From the NCBI GenBank assembly GCA_947453825.1, contig CANGHN010000001.1:62001-126000 (forward strand): DNA of 64,000 nt, in the 5' to 3' direction. The notes under the pieces were generated by a model, which had not been told where the DNA came from, ran no database searches, and saw nothing but the letters and a program-made list of their open reading frames with translations. The first letter of the stretch is position 1, and each line of letters opens with the position of its first letter. Positions 49,076-59,320 of the stretch are shown here, in pieces. The translations under genes and the position numbers were made by a program. This DNA comes from Betaproteobacteria bacterium (GTDB taxonomy: Bacteria; Pseudomonadota; Gammaproteobacteria; Burkholderiales; Burkholderiaceae).

Positions 49076-50440
49076 TTACCGCTTTTTGCCTTTTTTACCC
49101 TTATCAGCATCTACATAAGGGTTTTTAGCTGTATTCATCTGGATGCGCAAAGGCGTACCGCGTAACTTAAAGACGTCCCTAAAACGACCTTCTAAGTATC
49201 GTTTATAGCTATCGGTCACTCCGCTTAAAGAGGTTCCATGAATCACCACAATGGGTGGGTTCATGCCCCCTTGGTGTGCATAGCGCAATTTGGGACGACC
49301 CATGCCGACACGTTTTGGTTGTTGATGCTCAATCGCCTCTTGCAAAATTCGGGTCAATCTTGGGGTTGGCAATTTAGCCATCGCTGCAGCATATGCAGAA
49401 TCAACATCCTTGAAGAGCTCTTTTAGACCGGTACCTTTCTTTGCAGAGATCGGGTGCACATTCGCAAAATCTAAGAAACGAAGCTTTTGCGCAATCTCTA
49501 GACGTGCACGCTCTTTAACGTAAGAATCGATGCCATCCCACTTATTCACAGCAACCACTAGAGCGCGCCCTGCTTCTACGATGAATCCTGCAATATGTGC
49601 ATCTTGTTCCGAAATATCTTGTTGTGCATCTAGCATTAGGATCACTACATTACAGTCCGCAATCGCTTGCAATGTTTTTACAACTGAAAATTTTTCAATC
49701 GCTTCAAATACCTTACCGCGACGACGTAAACCTGCAGTATCTACCAAGATATAGGGCTTACCGTTACGCTCAAACGGCACTTCAATTGCATCACGCGTTG
49801 TTCCGGGCATATCAAATGCAATCACCCGCTCTTCACCAATTAACTTATTGATCAGGGTAGATTTACCAACGTTTGGTCGACCCACTACTGCAATCTTCAT
49901 TGGACGATTGGGATCGCTCGCTAATTCATCCTCTTCTGGCTCTGCAATACCCAAGGAGTCCAGAGCGTCATCAATTAAGCCGCGTACACCATCGCCATGG
50001 GCAGAAGAAATTGGGAAAGGCTCACCTAAGCCAAGTTCGTGAAAGTCTGCGGTTACTACACCAGCCTGCATACCTTCGGTCTTATTGACCGCAAGAATGA
50101 TTGGTCGTCCAGTCTTGCGTAAGAAATCGGCAATTACACGGTCTTGTGGAGCCATACCCAAGCGACCATCTACCAAGAAAATCACAATGTCAGATTCGGC
50201 TACTGCTTGCTTGGTCTGCTTAGCCATCTCGGCCACAATCCCGGTCTTAGCAACCGGCTCAAATCCACCGGTATCCACACAAATAAAGGCACGCTCACCA
50301 ATGCGACCTTTGCCGTAGTGACGATCCCTTGTTAGCCCTGAAAAATCTGCAACTAAGGCATCACGTGAACGCGTTAAGCGATTAAAAAGCGTCGACTTTC
50401 CAACATTAGGACGGCCGACGATAGTGATGACTGGATTCAT
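49076..50440 (-). CDS. der: Ribosome-assembly GTPase Der (EngA)
   Basis: Tandem-GTPase 50S assembly factor, 454 aa. Two G domains each have a P-loop [10 protein letters not shown] (about 8-17 and 185-195). G3 motifs are DTGGF and DTAGL, and G4 motifs are NKTEG and NKWDG. The C-terminal KH-like domain ends in a basic lysine-rich tail. Its start overlaps the bamB stop as ATGA. Last gene before the hfq promoter. Confidence 0.97.
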   Translation of the reverse strand: MNPVITIVGRPNVGKSTLFNRLTRSRDALVADFSGLTRDRHYGKGRIGERAFICVDTGGFEPVAKTGIVAEMAKQTKQAVAESDIVIFLVDGRLGMAPQDRVIADFLRKTGRPIILAVNKTEGMQAGVVTADFHELGLGEPFPISSAHGDGVRGLIDDALDSLGIAEPEEDELASDPNRPMKIAVVGRPNVGKSTLINKLIGEERVIAFDMPGTTRDAIEVPFERNGKPYILVDTAGLRRRGKVFEAIEKFSVVKTLQAIADCNVVILMLDAQQDISEQDAHIAGFIVEAGRALVVAVNKWDGIDSYVKERARLEIAQKLRFLDFANVHPISAKKGTGLKELFKDVDSAYAAAMAKLPTPRLTRILQEAIEHQQPKRVGMGRPKLRYAHQGGMNPPIVVIHGTSLSGVTDSYKRYLEGRFRDVFKLRGTPLRIQMNTAKNPYVDADKGKKGKKR

Positions 50441-51594
50441 TTGGGACTGTACGCCGCTATTTTTCCACCCTGAGATTGAATCAAGATGAGGCCGCCAACC
50501 GCAATCGGGGCAGCAGAGATTGGACTGCTGTCGTGACGAATGCGCGCAAGCATCTCACCACTCGCTTGAGAAAATGCATGAACATAACCTTGAGCGTCGC
50601 CCATGAGTAGAACCTTTCCAACCGCTAAAGATTCACCAACATCGCGATACGTTAGCTGGGTGTTCTCCCAGATTTGATTACCGTCTTTAGTAGCAAATGC
50701 AGTGACATAGGATTTCTCATTTGCTGAAAAAACCATCGTCGGGCTTTGAGAGGTGCCGGTGTAACTTGAATAATCTTTAAACCACAAGAGATTACCGGTA
50801 CGCGCCTGACCACAACCAATGCGCCCCTGATATGATACAGCGCACAGAATCTCGCCTTCCATGCTGGGCTTAGCAGTCACATCATTTAGACGTTCAATCT
50901 CAGAAAATCCTTTGGGAAACGACACTGGTGTTTCCCAAACCAAACCACCATTCGCAATCGCGATCATGCCAAAGCGACCGCCAGCAAATCCTGTCACGAT
51001 CACTTCGTTGCCAATCGCTAACATGCCGTAGCCAACACGCAATGACAAGGCAGATTGTTGCCGCTGATAAACCCATTTACGTGTACCGGTGAGCGCATCT
51101 AATCCAATAAAGCGGTTATCTAGGGCGCGGACAATCACAACACCACCAGCTACTATTGGCTCACTTAACACTTCACTGCCAATACTGACATTCCAAAGTG
51201 GCTTACCAGCGTCGTCATAGGCGTAGACCATACCTTTGATGCTGACTGCGACGGTTGTGCGACCGTCAGAACCTGGACCAATTGCGAGGCGCTCTGGGAC
51301 TGAAGCTTCCCAGAGTTTTTTACCTGTGAGCAAATCAATTTTGACTAAATTGCCACCGTGGGAAGCAGCATATACAGCATCACCTGCAACTACCGGATGA
51401 AAATTAAACGATTCAGATGAACCAACACTAGTTGACCAAACTGGCTGCATATCGAACTGGTTTATGACAGCAACCAAATCCGCTGGTTTGCGAACTCGCG
51501 AATTACCGGAGCATGCAATAAGAGTAACCACCAGCGAAGCCAGCAAGACAGTGGCGGCAAAACGTCCAAACAACCGCTTCACGGTAGTCGTCAC
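50437..51594 (-). CDS. bamB: Outer membrane assembly lipoprotein BamB
   Basis: Lipoprotein of the BAM complex that inserts outer-membrane proteins, 385 aa. The signal peptide has a lipobox (VVTLIAC), followed by an eight-bladed PQQ-like beta-propeller with blades such as [27 protein letters not shown] and [18 protein letters not shown] repeats. The start is GTG, overlapping the yfgM stop as GTGA. It precedes der, as in most proteobacteria. Confidence 0.94.
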   Translation of the reverse strand: MTTTVKRLFGRFAATVLLASLVVTLIACSGNSRVRKPADLVAVINQFDMQPVWSTSVGSSESFNFHPVVAGDAVYAASHGGNLVKIDLLTGKKLWEASVPERLAIGPGSDGRTTVAVSIKGMVYAYDDAGKPLWNVSIGSEVLSEPIVAGGVVIVRALDNRFIGLDALTGTRKWVYQRQQSALSLRVGYGMLAIGNEVIVTGFAGGRFGMIAIANGGLVWETPVSFPKGFSEIERLNDVTAKPSMEGEILCAVSYQGRIGCGQARTGNLLWFKDYSSYTGTSQSPTMVFSANEKSYVTAFATKDGNQIWENTQLTYRDVGESLAVGKVLLMGDAQGYVHAFSQASGEMLARIRHDSSPISAAPIAVGGLILIQSQGGKIAAYSPK

Positions 51595-52250
51595 TGTGCG
51601 ACTCCTCCGACTGCATCCAATTTCACTTTCAGAAGTCGACGCGCCTCTTCAGGAAACTCCTTGGCCTGATCTAGCTTTTTCCAAGCGTCTTGATAACTAG
51701 TCTTCGCTTGATCATTCTTCTTTTGAGCCAAATACCAATCTCCTCGGCGCTCTAACCATAGGGCCTCAAAACCAATAATCGGTTTCTCATTCAAAATCTG
51801 ATCAGCTTCTGCAAAATCTTTTTCACTACCCAGTTCAATTAACTGAGCTACTAACCGTAACTTAGCTAAAGCTAGGTAACCGTCATTGGCTGCATTCTTA
51901 GCGGCCCAACGCAAATATTCCATTGCTTTAGCGCTATCGCCGGCGTCTGATGCAATTCGCGCTGCAACCAAACTCGACATGGCTGCATAAGGAGTCCGAG
52001 CAAAATCTTTTTGTAAGTCCTCAGTAGCTCGCTGAGTTTGATCTTTATCGCCTTTAGCAATTGCACTAACCATGGTCTCATAAAGCTTAGAGGCTTCCAT
52101 TGCCTGATTGTTGCGCCACCACTGATAGCCGCTATAGGCAGCATATGCAAACAAAGCTGCAGTAGCAATACCAGTAATGAGGTTGCGATACTTCTGCCAA
52201 AATGCTTTGAATTGGTCTAATTGTTCTTGTTCTTCGAGATCTAAAGGCAT
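51591..52250 (-). CDS. yfgM: YfgM-family TPR membrane protein
   Basis: A 219-residue inner-membrane-anchored protein. A cytosolic N-terminus (LDLEEQEQLDQFKAFWQKYRN) and one membrane segment (ITGIATAALFAYAAYSGYQW) precede a periplasmic TPR-like domain (DUF2133). In E. coli YfgM associates with the SecYEG/PpiD periplasmic chaperone system. It lies between hisS and bamB in the conserved order and overlaps bamB by 4 nt. Confidence 0.92.
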   Translation of the reverse strand: MPLDLEEQEQLDQFKAFWQKYRNLITGIATAALFAYAAYSGYQWWRNNQAMEASKLYETMVSAIAKGDKDQTQRATEDLQKDFARTPYAAMSSLVAARIASDAGDSAKAMEYLRWAAKNAANDGYLALAKLRLVAQLIELGSEKDFAEADQILNEKPIIGFEALWLERRGDWYLAQKKNDQAKTSYQDAWKKLDQAKEFPEEARRLLKVKLDAVGGVAQ

Positions 52251-52288
52251 GTCAATCCAGGCTTATTAAAAGTAATGTATTGCTAATT

Positions 52289-53617
52289 CTATTCGGAGGC
52301 GCCAACTAGGGCATCAATTACCGCTTCTAGCAACTCATCCAAGGGTACGGCTTTTTGCTCGCCAGTGCCCCGCAGGTCTTTGAGTTGGGCTTCATTCTTA
52401 CTGAATTCATCAGGTCCAATAATGACTGCAAAGGCAGCCCCAGTGCTGTCAGCCTTCTTCATTTGAGACTTAAAGCTCGCCGATTGGCCATCTGGTGGAC
52501 AGAAAAGGATGGTGTCGATACCAGCGCTTCGTAGACGCTCAGCAATGATCATGGCAGCAGTCAAGGTCTCGCCACCCTGATGCAGTACAAAGATGTCACA
52601 TTGGGCCTGGACTTCAGGAAGCGATCCAGATACCTTCATTAAATCTAGAACGCGCTCCATGCCCATGGCCCATCCACATGCAGGAGCAGCCTTGCCACCC
52701 ATACGCTCGATCAAAGGATCATAGCGACCGCCGCCAGCAATCGTGCCTTGTGCGCCCAACTCATCGGTAATCCACTCAAATACAGTGAGGTTGTAGTAAT
52801 CCAAGCCGCGCACTAAGCGGGGATTAATCTTGCAAGGAATATTGTTCGCTTTAATTAAAGCTTGCACAGCATTGAAATGCGCTAAAGACTCTGCACCTAA
52901 AAAATCCAATAACTTAGGTGCGCCCTCAATCAGTGTCTGCATTTCTGGATTCTTAGAATCCAGAATACGCAAAGGATTGGTAAGTAAGCGGCGTTGTGAA
53001 TCTTCGTCTAATTGAGGTTGATTTTTCTCAAAGTAGGTAACTAAAGCGGCTCGGTGCTCAGCACGCTCATTAGCCTGCCCTAATGAATTGATCTCTAAGC
53101 GAACGCCCTTTAAACCCAGCTCATCCCAAAGTCGTTGACCCATGAGAATAATCTCCGCATCAATGTCTGGACCAGCAAAACCTAGCGCCTCGATACCAAA
53201 TTGATGGAACTGGCGATAGCGACCACGCTGTGGGCGCTCATGACGAAACATGGGGCCGGTATACCAAAGACGCTTAGGCCCTTCGTAGAGCAAATTGTTT
53301 TCAATAACGGAACGTACTAAAGCAGCAGTACCTTCAGGACGTAAGGTCAGTTGCTCGCCATTCAAGCGATCCTCAAAGGAATACATTTCTTTTTCAACAA
53401 TATCGGTTACTTCACCAATGCCGCGTTGGAAAACCGCGGTCGCCTCTACAATCGGCGTCCGTAAAAATTCATAGCCATAAGCGCGAGTCAAATCGCGCAA
53501 GACATGTTCAAGATGAGCCCACTGCGCAGCATCCGCTGGCAATAAGTCATTCATACCGCGCACGCCATTGATTTTCTGAATCTTTTGTGCCTTAGCGTTG
53601 TTGTTCTGGTCAGTCAT
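52289..53617 (-). CDS. hisS: Histidyl-tRNA synthetase
   Basis: Class II aminoacyl-tRNA synthetase charging tRNA-His, 442 aa. Motif 1 region [10 protein letters not shown], motif 2 with [19 protein letters not shown], HisA motif [15 protein letters not shown] and motif 3 [13 protein letters not shown] are all present. The C-terminal anticodon-binding domain (about 340-435) separates it from HisZ. It lies 23 nt after ispG. Confidence 0.97.
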   Translation of the reverse strand: MTDQNNNAKAQKIQKINGVRGMNDLLPADAAQWAHLEHVLRDLTRAYGYEFLRTPIVEATAVFQRGIGEVTDIVEKEMYSFEDRLNGEQLTLRPEGTAALVRSVIENNLLYEGPKRLWYTGPMFRHERPQRGRYRQFHQFGIEALGFAGPDIDAEIILMGQRLWDELGLKGVRLEINSLGQANERAEHRAALVTYFEKNQPQLDEDSQRRLLTNPLRILDSKNPEMQTLIEGAPKLLDFLGAESLAHFNAVQALIKANNIPCKINPRLVRGLDYYNLTVFEWITDELGAQGTIAGGGRYDPLIERMGGKAAPACGWAMGMERVLDLMKVSGSLPEVQAQCDIFVLHQGGETLTAAMIIAERLRSAGIDTILFCPPDGQSASFKSQMKKADSTGAAFAVIIGPDEFSKNEAQLKDLRGTGEQKAVPLDELLEAVIDALVGASE

Positions 53618-53640
53618 TTTTATTGATCTTCTACTTAAAC

Positions 53641-54912
53641 CTATTCAAGCTTAGCTGCGTAGTTTTGCTTGACATAGTCATCGACGATGACCTGAAACTC
53701 CTGGGCAATATTTTCACCACGCAATGTCTTTACTTTAACGCCATCCACAAATACTGGAGCTGCTGGAGTTTCACCAGTGCCAGGTAAGGAAATACCAATA
53801 TTGGCATGCTTACTCTCACCAGGCCCATTCACAATACACCCCATTACAGCCACATTCATATCTTCTACCCCTGGGTGAGTTTTCTTCCAAATAGGCATCT
53901 GTTGACGTAAATAAGACTGGATATTGGCAGCCAACTCTTGGAAGGTAGTACTGGTCGTTCTACCGCAACCTGGACAAGCAATGACCATCGGTGTGAAATT
54001 TCGTAAACCCATGGTTTGTAAAATTTCTTGGGCAACAATCACCTCATTCTCGCGGGGTGCACCAGGGTCGGGCGTTAAAGAAACACGAATCGTGTCGCCA
54101 ATACCTTCTTGCAACAAAATACCCATTGCTGCAGTAGAAGAAACGATTCCTTTGCTGCCCATACCAGCCTCTGTCAAGCCTAAGTGCAATGGATAATCAG
54201 AACGGCTTGCAAGATCGCGATAGACAGCTACTAAGTCTTGCACATTACTCACTTTGCAAGAAAGCAAAATTTGATTAGGGTTCATGCCCAGCTCAACCGC
54301 TTTTTCCGCTGATTGTAAAGCCGACTGAATCAAGGCCTCAATCATCACCTCTTGTGCAGTTTTAGGATTAGGCAGGGCAGCATTGGCATCCATAATCGAT
54401 GCCAAGAGATCTTGATCCAAGCTGCCCCAGTTCACACCGATGCGGATAGGCTTATCGTATTTGCAGGCTGCTTCAATCATCTGCGCAAATTGAGGGTCAC
54501 GCTTAGCACCCTTACCCACATTACCTGGATTGATACGGTACTTCGAGAGTGCTTTAGCGCACTCGGGATAATCATTTAATAAAGTATGTCCGTTGTAATG
54601 AAAGTCACCAATCAATGGGACTAAAACATCCATCTTATCCAACTGCTCACGAATATAGGGAACGGCTGCGGCCGCTTCTGGTGTGTTGACAGTAATACGA
54701 ACCATCTCTGAACCAGCACGTGCCAATTCTTTTACCTGGATCGCTGTACCCACTGCATCAGCAGTATCGGTATTCGTCATGGACTGCACACGGACAGGTG
54801 CATCTCCACCCACGGTGATGATGTTCGTCTTCCAAGCAACCGTGGCTTGACGCGTTGCTCTCTTGGGAGATGGCCCCAAAGGTAATTTAGGCAATGAAGT
54901 ATTAGAGCTCAT
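53641..54912 (-). CDS. ispG: 4-hydroxy-3-methylbut-2-en-1-yl diphosphate synthase
   Basis: Penultimate iron-sulfur enzyme of the MEP isoprenoid pathway, 423 aa. TIM-barrel domain with [14 protein letters not shown] and [10 protein letters not shown]. The [4Fe-4S] Cys ligands are in IACPGCGR and [12 protein letters not shown]. It follows rlmN by 13 nt with no pilF or rodZ between them, unlike the gene order in E. coli and many relatives. Confidence 0.97.
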   Translation of the reverse strand: MSSNTSLPKLPLGPSPKRATRQATVAWKTNIITVGGDAPVRVQSMTNTDTADAVGTAIQVKELARAGSEMVRITVNTPEAAAAVPYIREQLDKMDVLVPLIGDFHYNGHTLLNDYPECAKALSKYRINPGNVGKGAKRDPQFAQMIEAACKYDKPIRIGVNWGSLDQDLLASIMDANAALPNPKTAQEVMIEALIQSALQSAEKAVELGMNPNQILLSCKVSNVQDLVAVYRDLASRSDYPLHLGLTEAGMGSKGIVSSTAAMGILLQEGIGDTIRVSLTPDPGAPRENEVIVAQEILQTMGLRNFTPMVIACPGCGRTTSTTFQELAANIQSYLRQQMPIWKKTHPGVEDMNVAVMGCIVNGPGESKHANIGISLPGTGETPAAPVFVDGVKVKTLRGENIAQEFQVIVDDYVKQNYAAKLE

Positions 54913-54925
54913 GAGGATCCAATCT

Positions 54926-56122
54926 TTAATTTAACTTTTTAAGCCACTCTATTGGCTGTTCATTTGATTCGACTTCAGTCACTTCAATCTCGGCTCGGTG
55001 AACGGCACGCTCACGCACTTTGGTGCGATCTACAACATCCCCAGCCAATTGACCACAAGCGGCAGCAATATCATCGCCACGGGTCTTGCGCACTGTAGCA
55101 ACCATGCCAGCATCAAGCAAAATACTAGCAAAAGTGTTAATTCGCTGATTACTTGAACGCTTGAGGCCAGATTCTGGGAATGGATTAAATGGAATCAAGT
55201 TGATCTTGCACTTGATGTTTTTAAGTAAACGGACTAATTCTTTTGCTTGGATATCAGAATCATTCACACCATCAAGCATGCAGTATTCGAAGGTCAGAAA
55301 GTCTCTTGGGGCGAATGGTAAATAACGCTCACAAGCATCTAGCAATTCACGTAATGGGTATTTTTGATTAAGTGGCACCAACTGATCACGCAAGGTGTCG
55401 TTTGGTGCATGCAATGAAACTGCTAAAGCAACCGGGCAATCTTGCGCCAAACGATCAATCATTGGCACCACGCCTGAAGTAGAAACAGTCACGCGACGAC
55501 GCGATAATCCATAAGCGCGATCATCTAACATTAAGCGTAATGCCGATACTACATTGTCATAGTTGAGCAAGGGCTCACCCATTCCCATCATGACGACATT
55601 AGAGATTACTCGACCGGTGTGTTCCCAGCCTGGTGTTGGGTATTTTTCAATTCTGCGAACAGCTTCTGGGTCGTTACGCAGTAAGTGCTCAGCAAACCAT
55701 AGCTGGCCGATGATTTCACCAGAAGTCAGATTGCGTGAGAAGCCCTGATGCCCAGTTGAGCAAAAACGGCAATTCACGGCACACCCTGCCTGAGAAGATA
55801 TGCACAAAGTGCCTCGATCATCCTCGGGAATGTAAACAGACTCGACCGCGTTGCCAGCACCCACATCCAGCAACCACTTGCGGGTTCCATCGGTAGCATG
55901 CTCATCTTTAATGATGGGAAGAGATAGTACTTCTGCTTTATCTAGCAAACTGGCTCTGAAGCTTTTTGCTAAATCACTCATCTCGTTGATATCGGATACA
56001 CCGCGTTGGTGTATCCACTGCATGAGTTGTTTAGCCCTGAAGGGCTTTTCATTCAACCCCGCGACATACGCTGCCATTTGGTCAGCGTCAAAATCTAAGA
56101 GATTTACGCGCGGGGAGGTCAA
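54926..56122 (-). CDS. rlmN: Dual-specificity 23S rRNA/tRNA adenine C2-methyltransferase RlmN
   Basis: Radical-SAM methyltransferase forming m2A in 23S rRNA and tRNAs, 398 aa. The radical-SAM cluster is [33 protein letters not shown] and the second catalytic Cys near the C-terminus (DIAAACGQL) are present. The start appears to be TTG, since the conserved opening [12 protein letters not shown] lies right after it. It follows ndk by 27 nt. Confidence 0.95.
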   Translation of the reverse strand: MTSPRVNLLDFDADQMAAYVAGLNEKPFRAKQLMQWIHQRGVSDINEMSDLAKSFRASLLDKAEVLSLPIIKDEHATDGTRKWLLDVGAGNAVESVYIPEDDRGTLCISSQAGCAVNCRFCSTGHQGFSRNLTSGEIIGQLWFAEHLLRNDPEAVRRIEKYPTPGWEHTGRVISNVVMMGMGEPLLNYDNVVSALRLMLDDRAYGLSRRRVTVSTSGVVPMIDRLAQDCPVALAVSLHAPNDTLRDQLVPLNQKYPLRELLDACERYLPFAPRDFLTFEYCMLDGVNDSDIQAKELVRLLKNIKCKINLIPFNPFPESGLKRSSNQRINTFASILLDAGMVATVRKTRGDDIAAACGQLAGDVVDRTKVRERAVHRAEIEVTEVESNEQPIEWLKKLN

Positions 56123-56149
56123 TACGCCTACTTATAAAAGAATAGGTTA

Positions 56150-56575
56150 TTAACGATTGAAAACATTCATGGCTGGGAAGAAGAATGCAACTTCCACAGC
56201 AGCTGTTTCAGGAGCGTCAGAACCATGAACAGCATTTGCATCAATGCTATCTGCAAAATCAGCACGAATTGTGCCTTTTTCTGCCTTCTTCGGATCAGTC
56301 GCACCCATCAAATCACGGTTCTTGGCAATTGCGCCTTCGCCCTGTAATACCTGGATCATGACCGGGCCAGAAATCATAAAGCTCACCAAGTCTTTAAAGA
56401 AAGGACGATCTTTGTGAACGCCATAGAACTGCTCAGCCTCAGCTTGTGAGAGATGGGCCATTCTGGAAGCAACAATCTTCAAACCAGCGGATTCGAAACG
56501 GTCATAGATTTTACCGATGACGTTTTTAGCGACAGCATCAGGTTTGATAATAGAAAGGGTGCGTTCAATTGCCAT
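56150..56575 (-). CDS. ndk: Nucleoside diphosphate kinase
   Basis: Transfers the gamma-phosphate between nucleoside triphosphates and diphosphates, 141 aa. It opens [17 protein letters not shown]; the phospho-His lies in [12 protein letters not shown]. The ATG at 56575 follows TTGGAGTCTTGC; an upstream TTG extension is not family-like. First gene of the long minus-strand block. A TATAAT is at 56668-56663 on the minus strand, and the leader holds a hairpin with arms GGGTCA and TGACCC (56617-56640). Confidence 0.97.
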   Translation of the reverse strand: MAIERTLSIIKPDAVAKNVIGKIYDRFESAGLKIVASRMAHLSQAEAEQFYGVHKDRPFFKDLVSFMISGPVMIQVLQGEGAIAKNRDLMGATDPKKAEKGTIRADFADSIDANAVHGSDAPETAAVEVAFFFPAMNVFNR

Positions 56576-56662
56576 GCAAGACTCCAATAGTGATTTCAAA
56601 GGTTATTTGTTGAGAAGGGTCAAAATGGGCCAAATGACCCGCCCTGCTTCAACGACCCCCAA

Positions 56663-56668
56663 ATTATA
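56663..56668 (-). promoter_or_regulatory. -10 element upstream of ndk
   Basis: A perfect TATAAT on the minus strand, about 88 bp before the ndk ATG. I see no convincing -35 box at 16-18 bp, so the promoter call is tentative. Confidence 0.35.
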
Positions 56669-56845
56669 CATTGCCTGACCGTATTTACCCCTATGGAAGT
56701 AGGGCTAAGCCTTTGAATTTACAGGGCATAACCCCTTGATTTGTAGTCCTATTACTGAGGGGCTTGAAATTGGTGCATTTTGTCTATACTTAATGGCAAC
56801 AGCCCTTGATGGGCTCATGAATCAACCATAAAAGAAGGAGTCAAT

Positions 56846-57547
56846 ATGAGTGATCTGAACTCTTACGGCTTTGGCCAAACCGGCTCAATTAGCAGCGTTC
56901 AGGTACGCAACCGCGTACTACGTAATACCTATGCTCTTTTAGCGCTATCGATGGTACCCACAGTCATTGGCGCTTGGCTTGGCGTTGCTATGGGACTCAG
57001 TCTATTTGCTAGCAGTCCATTCATAGGTTTTATCGTCTTCATGGCGGTTGCTTTTGGCTTTTTCTGGGCAATCGAAAAGAATAAAGATACTGGCGTAGGT
57101 GTTTTACTACTCCTGGGCTTCACCTTCTTTATGGGCATCATGATGTCCCGCTTAATTGGCTTTACTTTAAACAGTTATAGCAATGGCGCGACCCTAATCA
57201 TGCTGTCATTTGGCGGTACAGCAGCAATCTTTGCCACCATGGCAACCATTGCCACCGTAAGCAAGAGTGATTTTGCTGGTATGGGCAAATGGCTCATGGT
57301 TGGTGTATTGCTCTTGATCGTTGCTTCTTTGGCAAACATCTGGCTTCAGTTGCCTGCACTGATGTTGACTGTGATGGTTCTAGCTATCGCGATCTTCTCC
57401 GCCTTTATCCTAGTTGATGTACAGCGCGTCATCAATGGTGGTGAGACGAACTACATCATGGCTACTCTAGCTATTTACTTGGATGTATATAACGTATTCA
57501 CCAACTTACTCGCCCTCTTGGGTATTGTTGGGGGTAATCGAGATTAA
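56846..57547 (+). CDS. Bax inhibitor-1 / YccA family membrane protein
   Basis: A 233-residue inner-membrane protein with seven hydrophobic segments and the BI-1 family ending ALAIYLDVYNVFTNLLALLGI. In E. coli, YccA binds and modulates the FtsH protease, an interesting parallel to the hflK/hflC genes upstream, but the link is not direct. The ATG follows AGAAGGAGTCAAT. Single-gene unit with a terminator just downstream. Confidence 0.93.
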   Translation: MSDLNSYGFGQTGSISSVQVRNRVLRNTYALLALSMVPTVIGAWLGVAMGLSLFASSPFIGFIVFMAVAFGFFWAIEKNKDTGVGVLLLLGFTFFMGIMMSRLIGFTLNSYSNGATLIMLSFGGTAAIFATMATIATVSKSDFAGMGKWLMVGVLLLIVASLANIWLQLPALMLTVMVLAIAIFSAFILVDVQRVINGGETNYIMATLAIYLDVYNVFTNLLALLGIVGGNRD

Positions 57548-57590
57548 GAGTGATTGATCCACACTAGAATCTTTAGTGTGTTGTTCACTT

Positions 57591-57613
57591 AAGGCGCCTA
57601 CGGGCGCCTTTTT
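57591..57613 (+). terminator. Intrinsic terminator after the BI-1 family gene
   Basis: AAGGCGCC (57591-57598) pairs with GGCGCCTT (57603-57610) around a TACG loop, followed by T residues. A second 7-bp hairpin (CACACTA/TAGTGTG, 57560-57580) lies just upstream. Confidence 0.85.
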
Positions 57614-57647
57614 ATTTTCTGTCTTTGCTCTTTTGCTAAACGAATGA

Positions 57648-57728
57648 TTAGTTCGCTACAAACATGCTTACCGCATAAGACAGTGCAATCAAAATCAAAA
57701 GAATTGCAAAACTATCTGAGGCTCTCAT
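57648..57728 (-). CDS. Candidate 26-residue membrane peptide
   Basis: A short frame in the 345-bp gap between the BI-1 gene and rlmD. The peptide opens MRASDSF and continues with one uninterrupted hydrophobic helix (AILLILIALSYAVSMFVA) ending in Asn. GGGAG lies 6 nt before the ATG, an excellent ribosome binding site. The topology resembles known small single-helix subunits, but I do not recognise a family. Confidence 0.45.
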   Translation of the reverse strand: MRASDSFAILLILIALSYAVSMFVAN

Positions 57729-57828
57729 GACACACTCCCAGTGGTTGATGAAATTGTTGGCAGCGCTAGATCCGCCGCACAATTTCAATCTACCCCTCTA
57801 TGAAATGGCTCACTGAGTATATTGCACC

Positions 57829-57845
57829 GCATAAATGCTTTATGC
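57829..57845. repeat. Short palindrome downstream of rlmD
   Basis: GCATAAA and TTTATGC flank TGC. GCACC occurs immediately on each side of the dyad (57824-57828 and 57844-57848). No T-run follows, so a terminator is unlikely; it could be a regulator site for the small peptide gene. The rest of the 57548-57892 gap holds only the terminator and the 26-codon frame. Confidence 0.4.
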
Positions 57846-57892
57846 ACCAAATTGGCACTAGAAAAGCACCTTAAATCAATGATTTAGCCAGA

Positions 57893-59320
57893 TCAAGGCC
57901 GTTCAAAGACAGCAATCGACTCTACGTGGGATGTATGCGGGAACATATTGATAATCCCTGCGCTGCTGAGGATATAGCCCGCGTGATGACACAAAATCTC
58001 CACATCCCGGGCTAAGGTTTTGGGATTGCAAGATACATACACGATTCGCTGTGGCAATAAATCACTGAGTTGATGATGTAACTCTACAAGCGCTTTGCAA
58101 ATCTCCATCGCACCTTCACGAGGTGGATCCATCAGCCAGCGCTCTGCTTTTTTCCAAGACGCAATTGTTTCCGTAGTCACCTCAAACAAATCGCTTTGCA
58201 TAAAGCTTGCTTTGTCAGCGAGCTGATTATGATGTGCATTTTCTTTTGCTCTAGACGTTAAGCTAGCCAAGCCCTCAATACCTAATACTTGTTTTACTTT
58301 AGTAGCCAGTGGTAATGTGAAATTACCGATGCCACAAAATAGATCTAATACACGATCGCTGGGTTTAGGCTCTAGCAGGCGAATTGCCCTACTGACAAGG
58401 GCGCGATTCATCAAGTGATTAACCTGTGTGAAATCAGCCGGTTTGAATGGCATCTCGATACCAAATTCAGGCAATCGATAACAAAGCTTACCGGCCTCAG
58501 GATAGAAAGGGGCTACCGTTTCAATACCTTTAGGCTGCAGCCAGATCCAGACCTGGTGTTGATCAGCAAATTCTCGTAGTAATTGCTCGTCGGCAGCTGT
58601 TAAAGGCTTGAGATTTCGGAGCACCAAAGCAGTAACTGGTTTTGCTTTTTTAGGATCATCAGAATTGGGGTCTTCTGGCTCCCCTACTGCAATCTCTATT
58701 TGCGGCATGCGATCCACAATGGATAAACCCATCACTAATTTACGCATCTCGGGCAATAGATTAGAAACATGCTTTGGCAAAATCTCACAAGCCAACATAT
58801 CAGCCACATAGCCACTCTTACCTTCATGAAAACCGATCAACACTGTGCCCTTTTTAATTGAGCGATTAACCGCACTTAAGCGCGCACGATGTCGATATTC
58901 CCATGCAGGACCACCCATGGGTCGTAGAATTTCTTCTGGTTTAGTCTTGGCAATATGTTGCAAGTCATCCTCGAGGACACGCTGCTTCATCGCTACTTGC
59001 GCACGAATATCCAAATGCTGCATAGTGCAGCCACCACAGACTCCAAAAGCTTTACATTGGGGTTCGGCCCTGAAAACAGCAGGCCTTAGGATCTCACGTA
59101 CCTTCGCCTTGCTAAAGCGAACTTTGTCACTGGTAATGGTGTATGTGACTAATTCTGTTGGTAGCGCCCCTTTAATGAAAATCACTTTACCGCTTTGACC
59201 TTGGGCAAGCTCTTCTGGATTTGGCGTTAAACGAGCAATACCTTGAGCATCTAGATCAAGTGCTTCAACTCTTACTGGCTCAGTCACTTCAATATTGACT
59301 GGCTTATCCCCTCTACGCAT
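57893..59320 (-). CDS. rlmD: 23S rRNA (uracil(1939)-C5)-methyltransferase RlmD
   Basis: TRAM-containing RNA methyltransferase, 475 aa. An N-terminal TRAM domain precedes an iron-sulfur Cys cluster (CKAFGVCGGCTMQHL). The SAM-binding domain has LDLFCGIGNFTLPLA and the end WLMDPPREGAMEI followed by RIVYVSCNPKTLARD with the catalytic Cys. Its start overlaps the exonuclease gene by 8 nt. Confidence 0.95.
   Translation of the reverse strand: MRRGDKPVNIEVTEPVRVEALDLDAQGIARLTPNPEELAQGQSGKVIFIKGALPTELVTYTITSDKVRFSKAKVREILRPAVFRAEPQCKAFGVCGGCTMQHLDIRAQVAMKQRVLEDDLQHIAKTKPEEILRPMGGPAWEYRHRARLSAVNRSIKKGTVLIGFHEGKSGYVADMLACEILPKHVSNLLPEMRKLVMGLSIVDRMPQIEIAVGEPEDPNSDDPKKAKPVTALVLRNLKPLTAADEQLLREFADQHQVWIWLQPKGIETVAPFYPEAGKLCYRLPEFGIEMPFKPADFTQVNHLMNRALVSRAIRLLEPKPSDRVLDLFCGIGNFTLPLATKVKQVLGIEGLASLTSRAKENAHHNQLADKASFMQSDLFEVTTETIASWKKAERWLMDPPREGAMEICKALVELHHQLSDLLPQRIVYVSCNPKTLARDVEILCHHAGYILSSAGIINMFPHTSHVESIAVFERP

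Noticed and set aside
57853..57868. sigma54-like TGGCAC element on the plus strand
   Set aside because: The -12 part is poor and it would only drive antisense transcription into rlmD.
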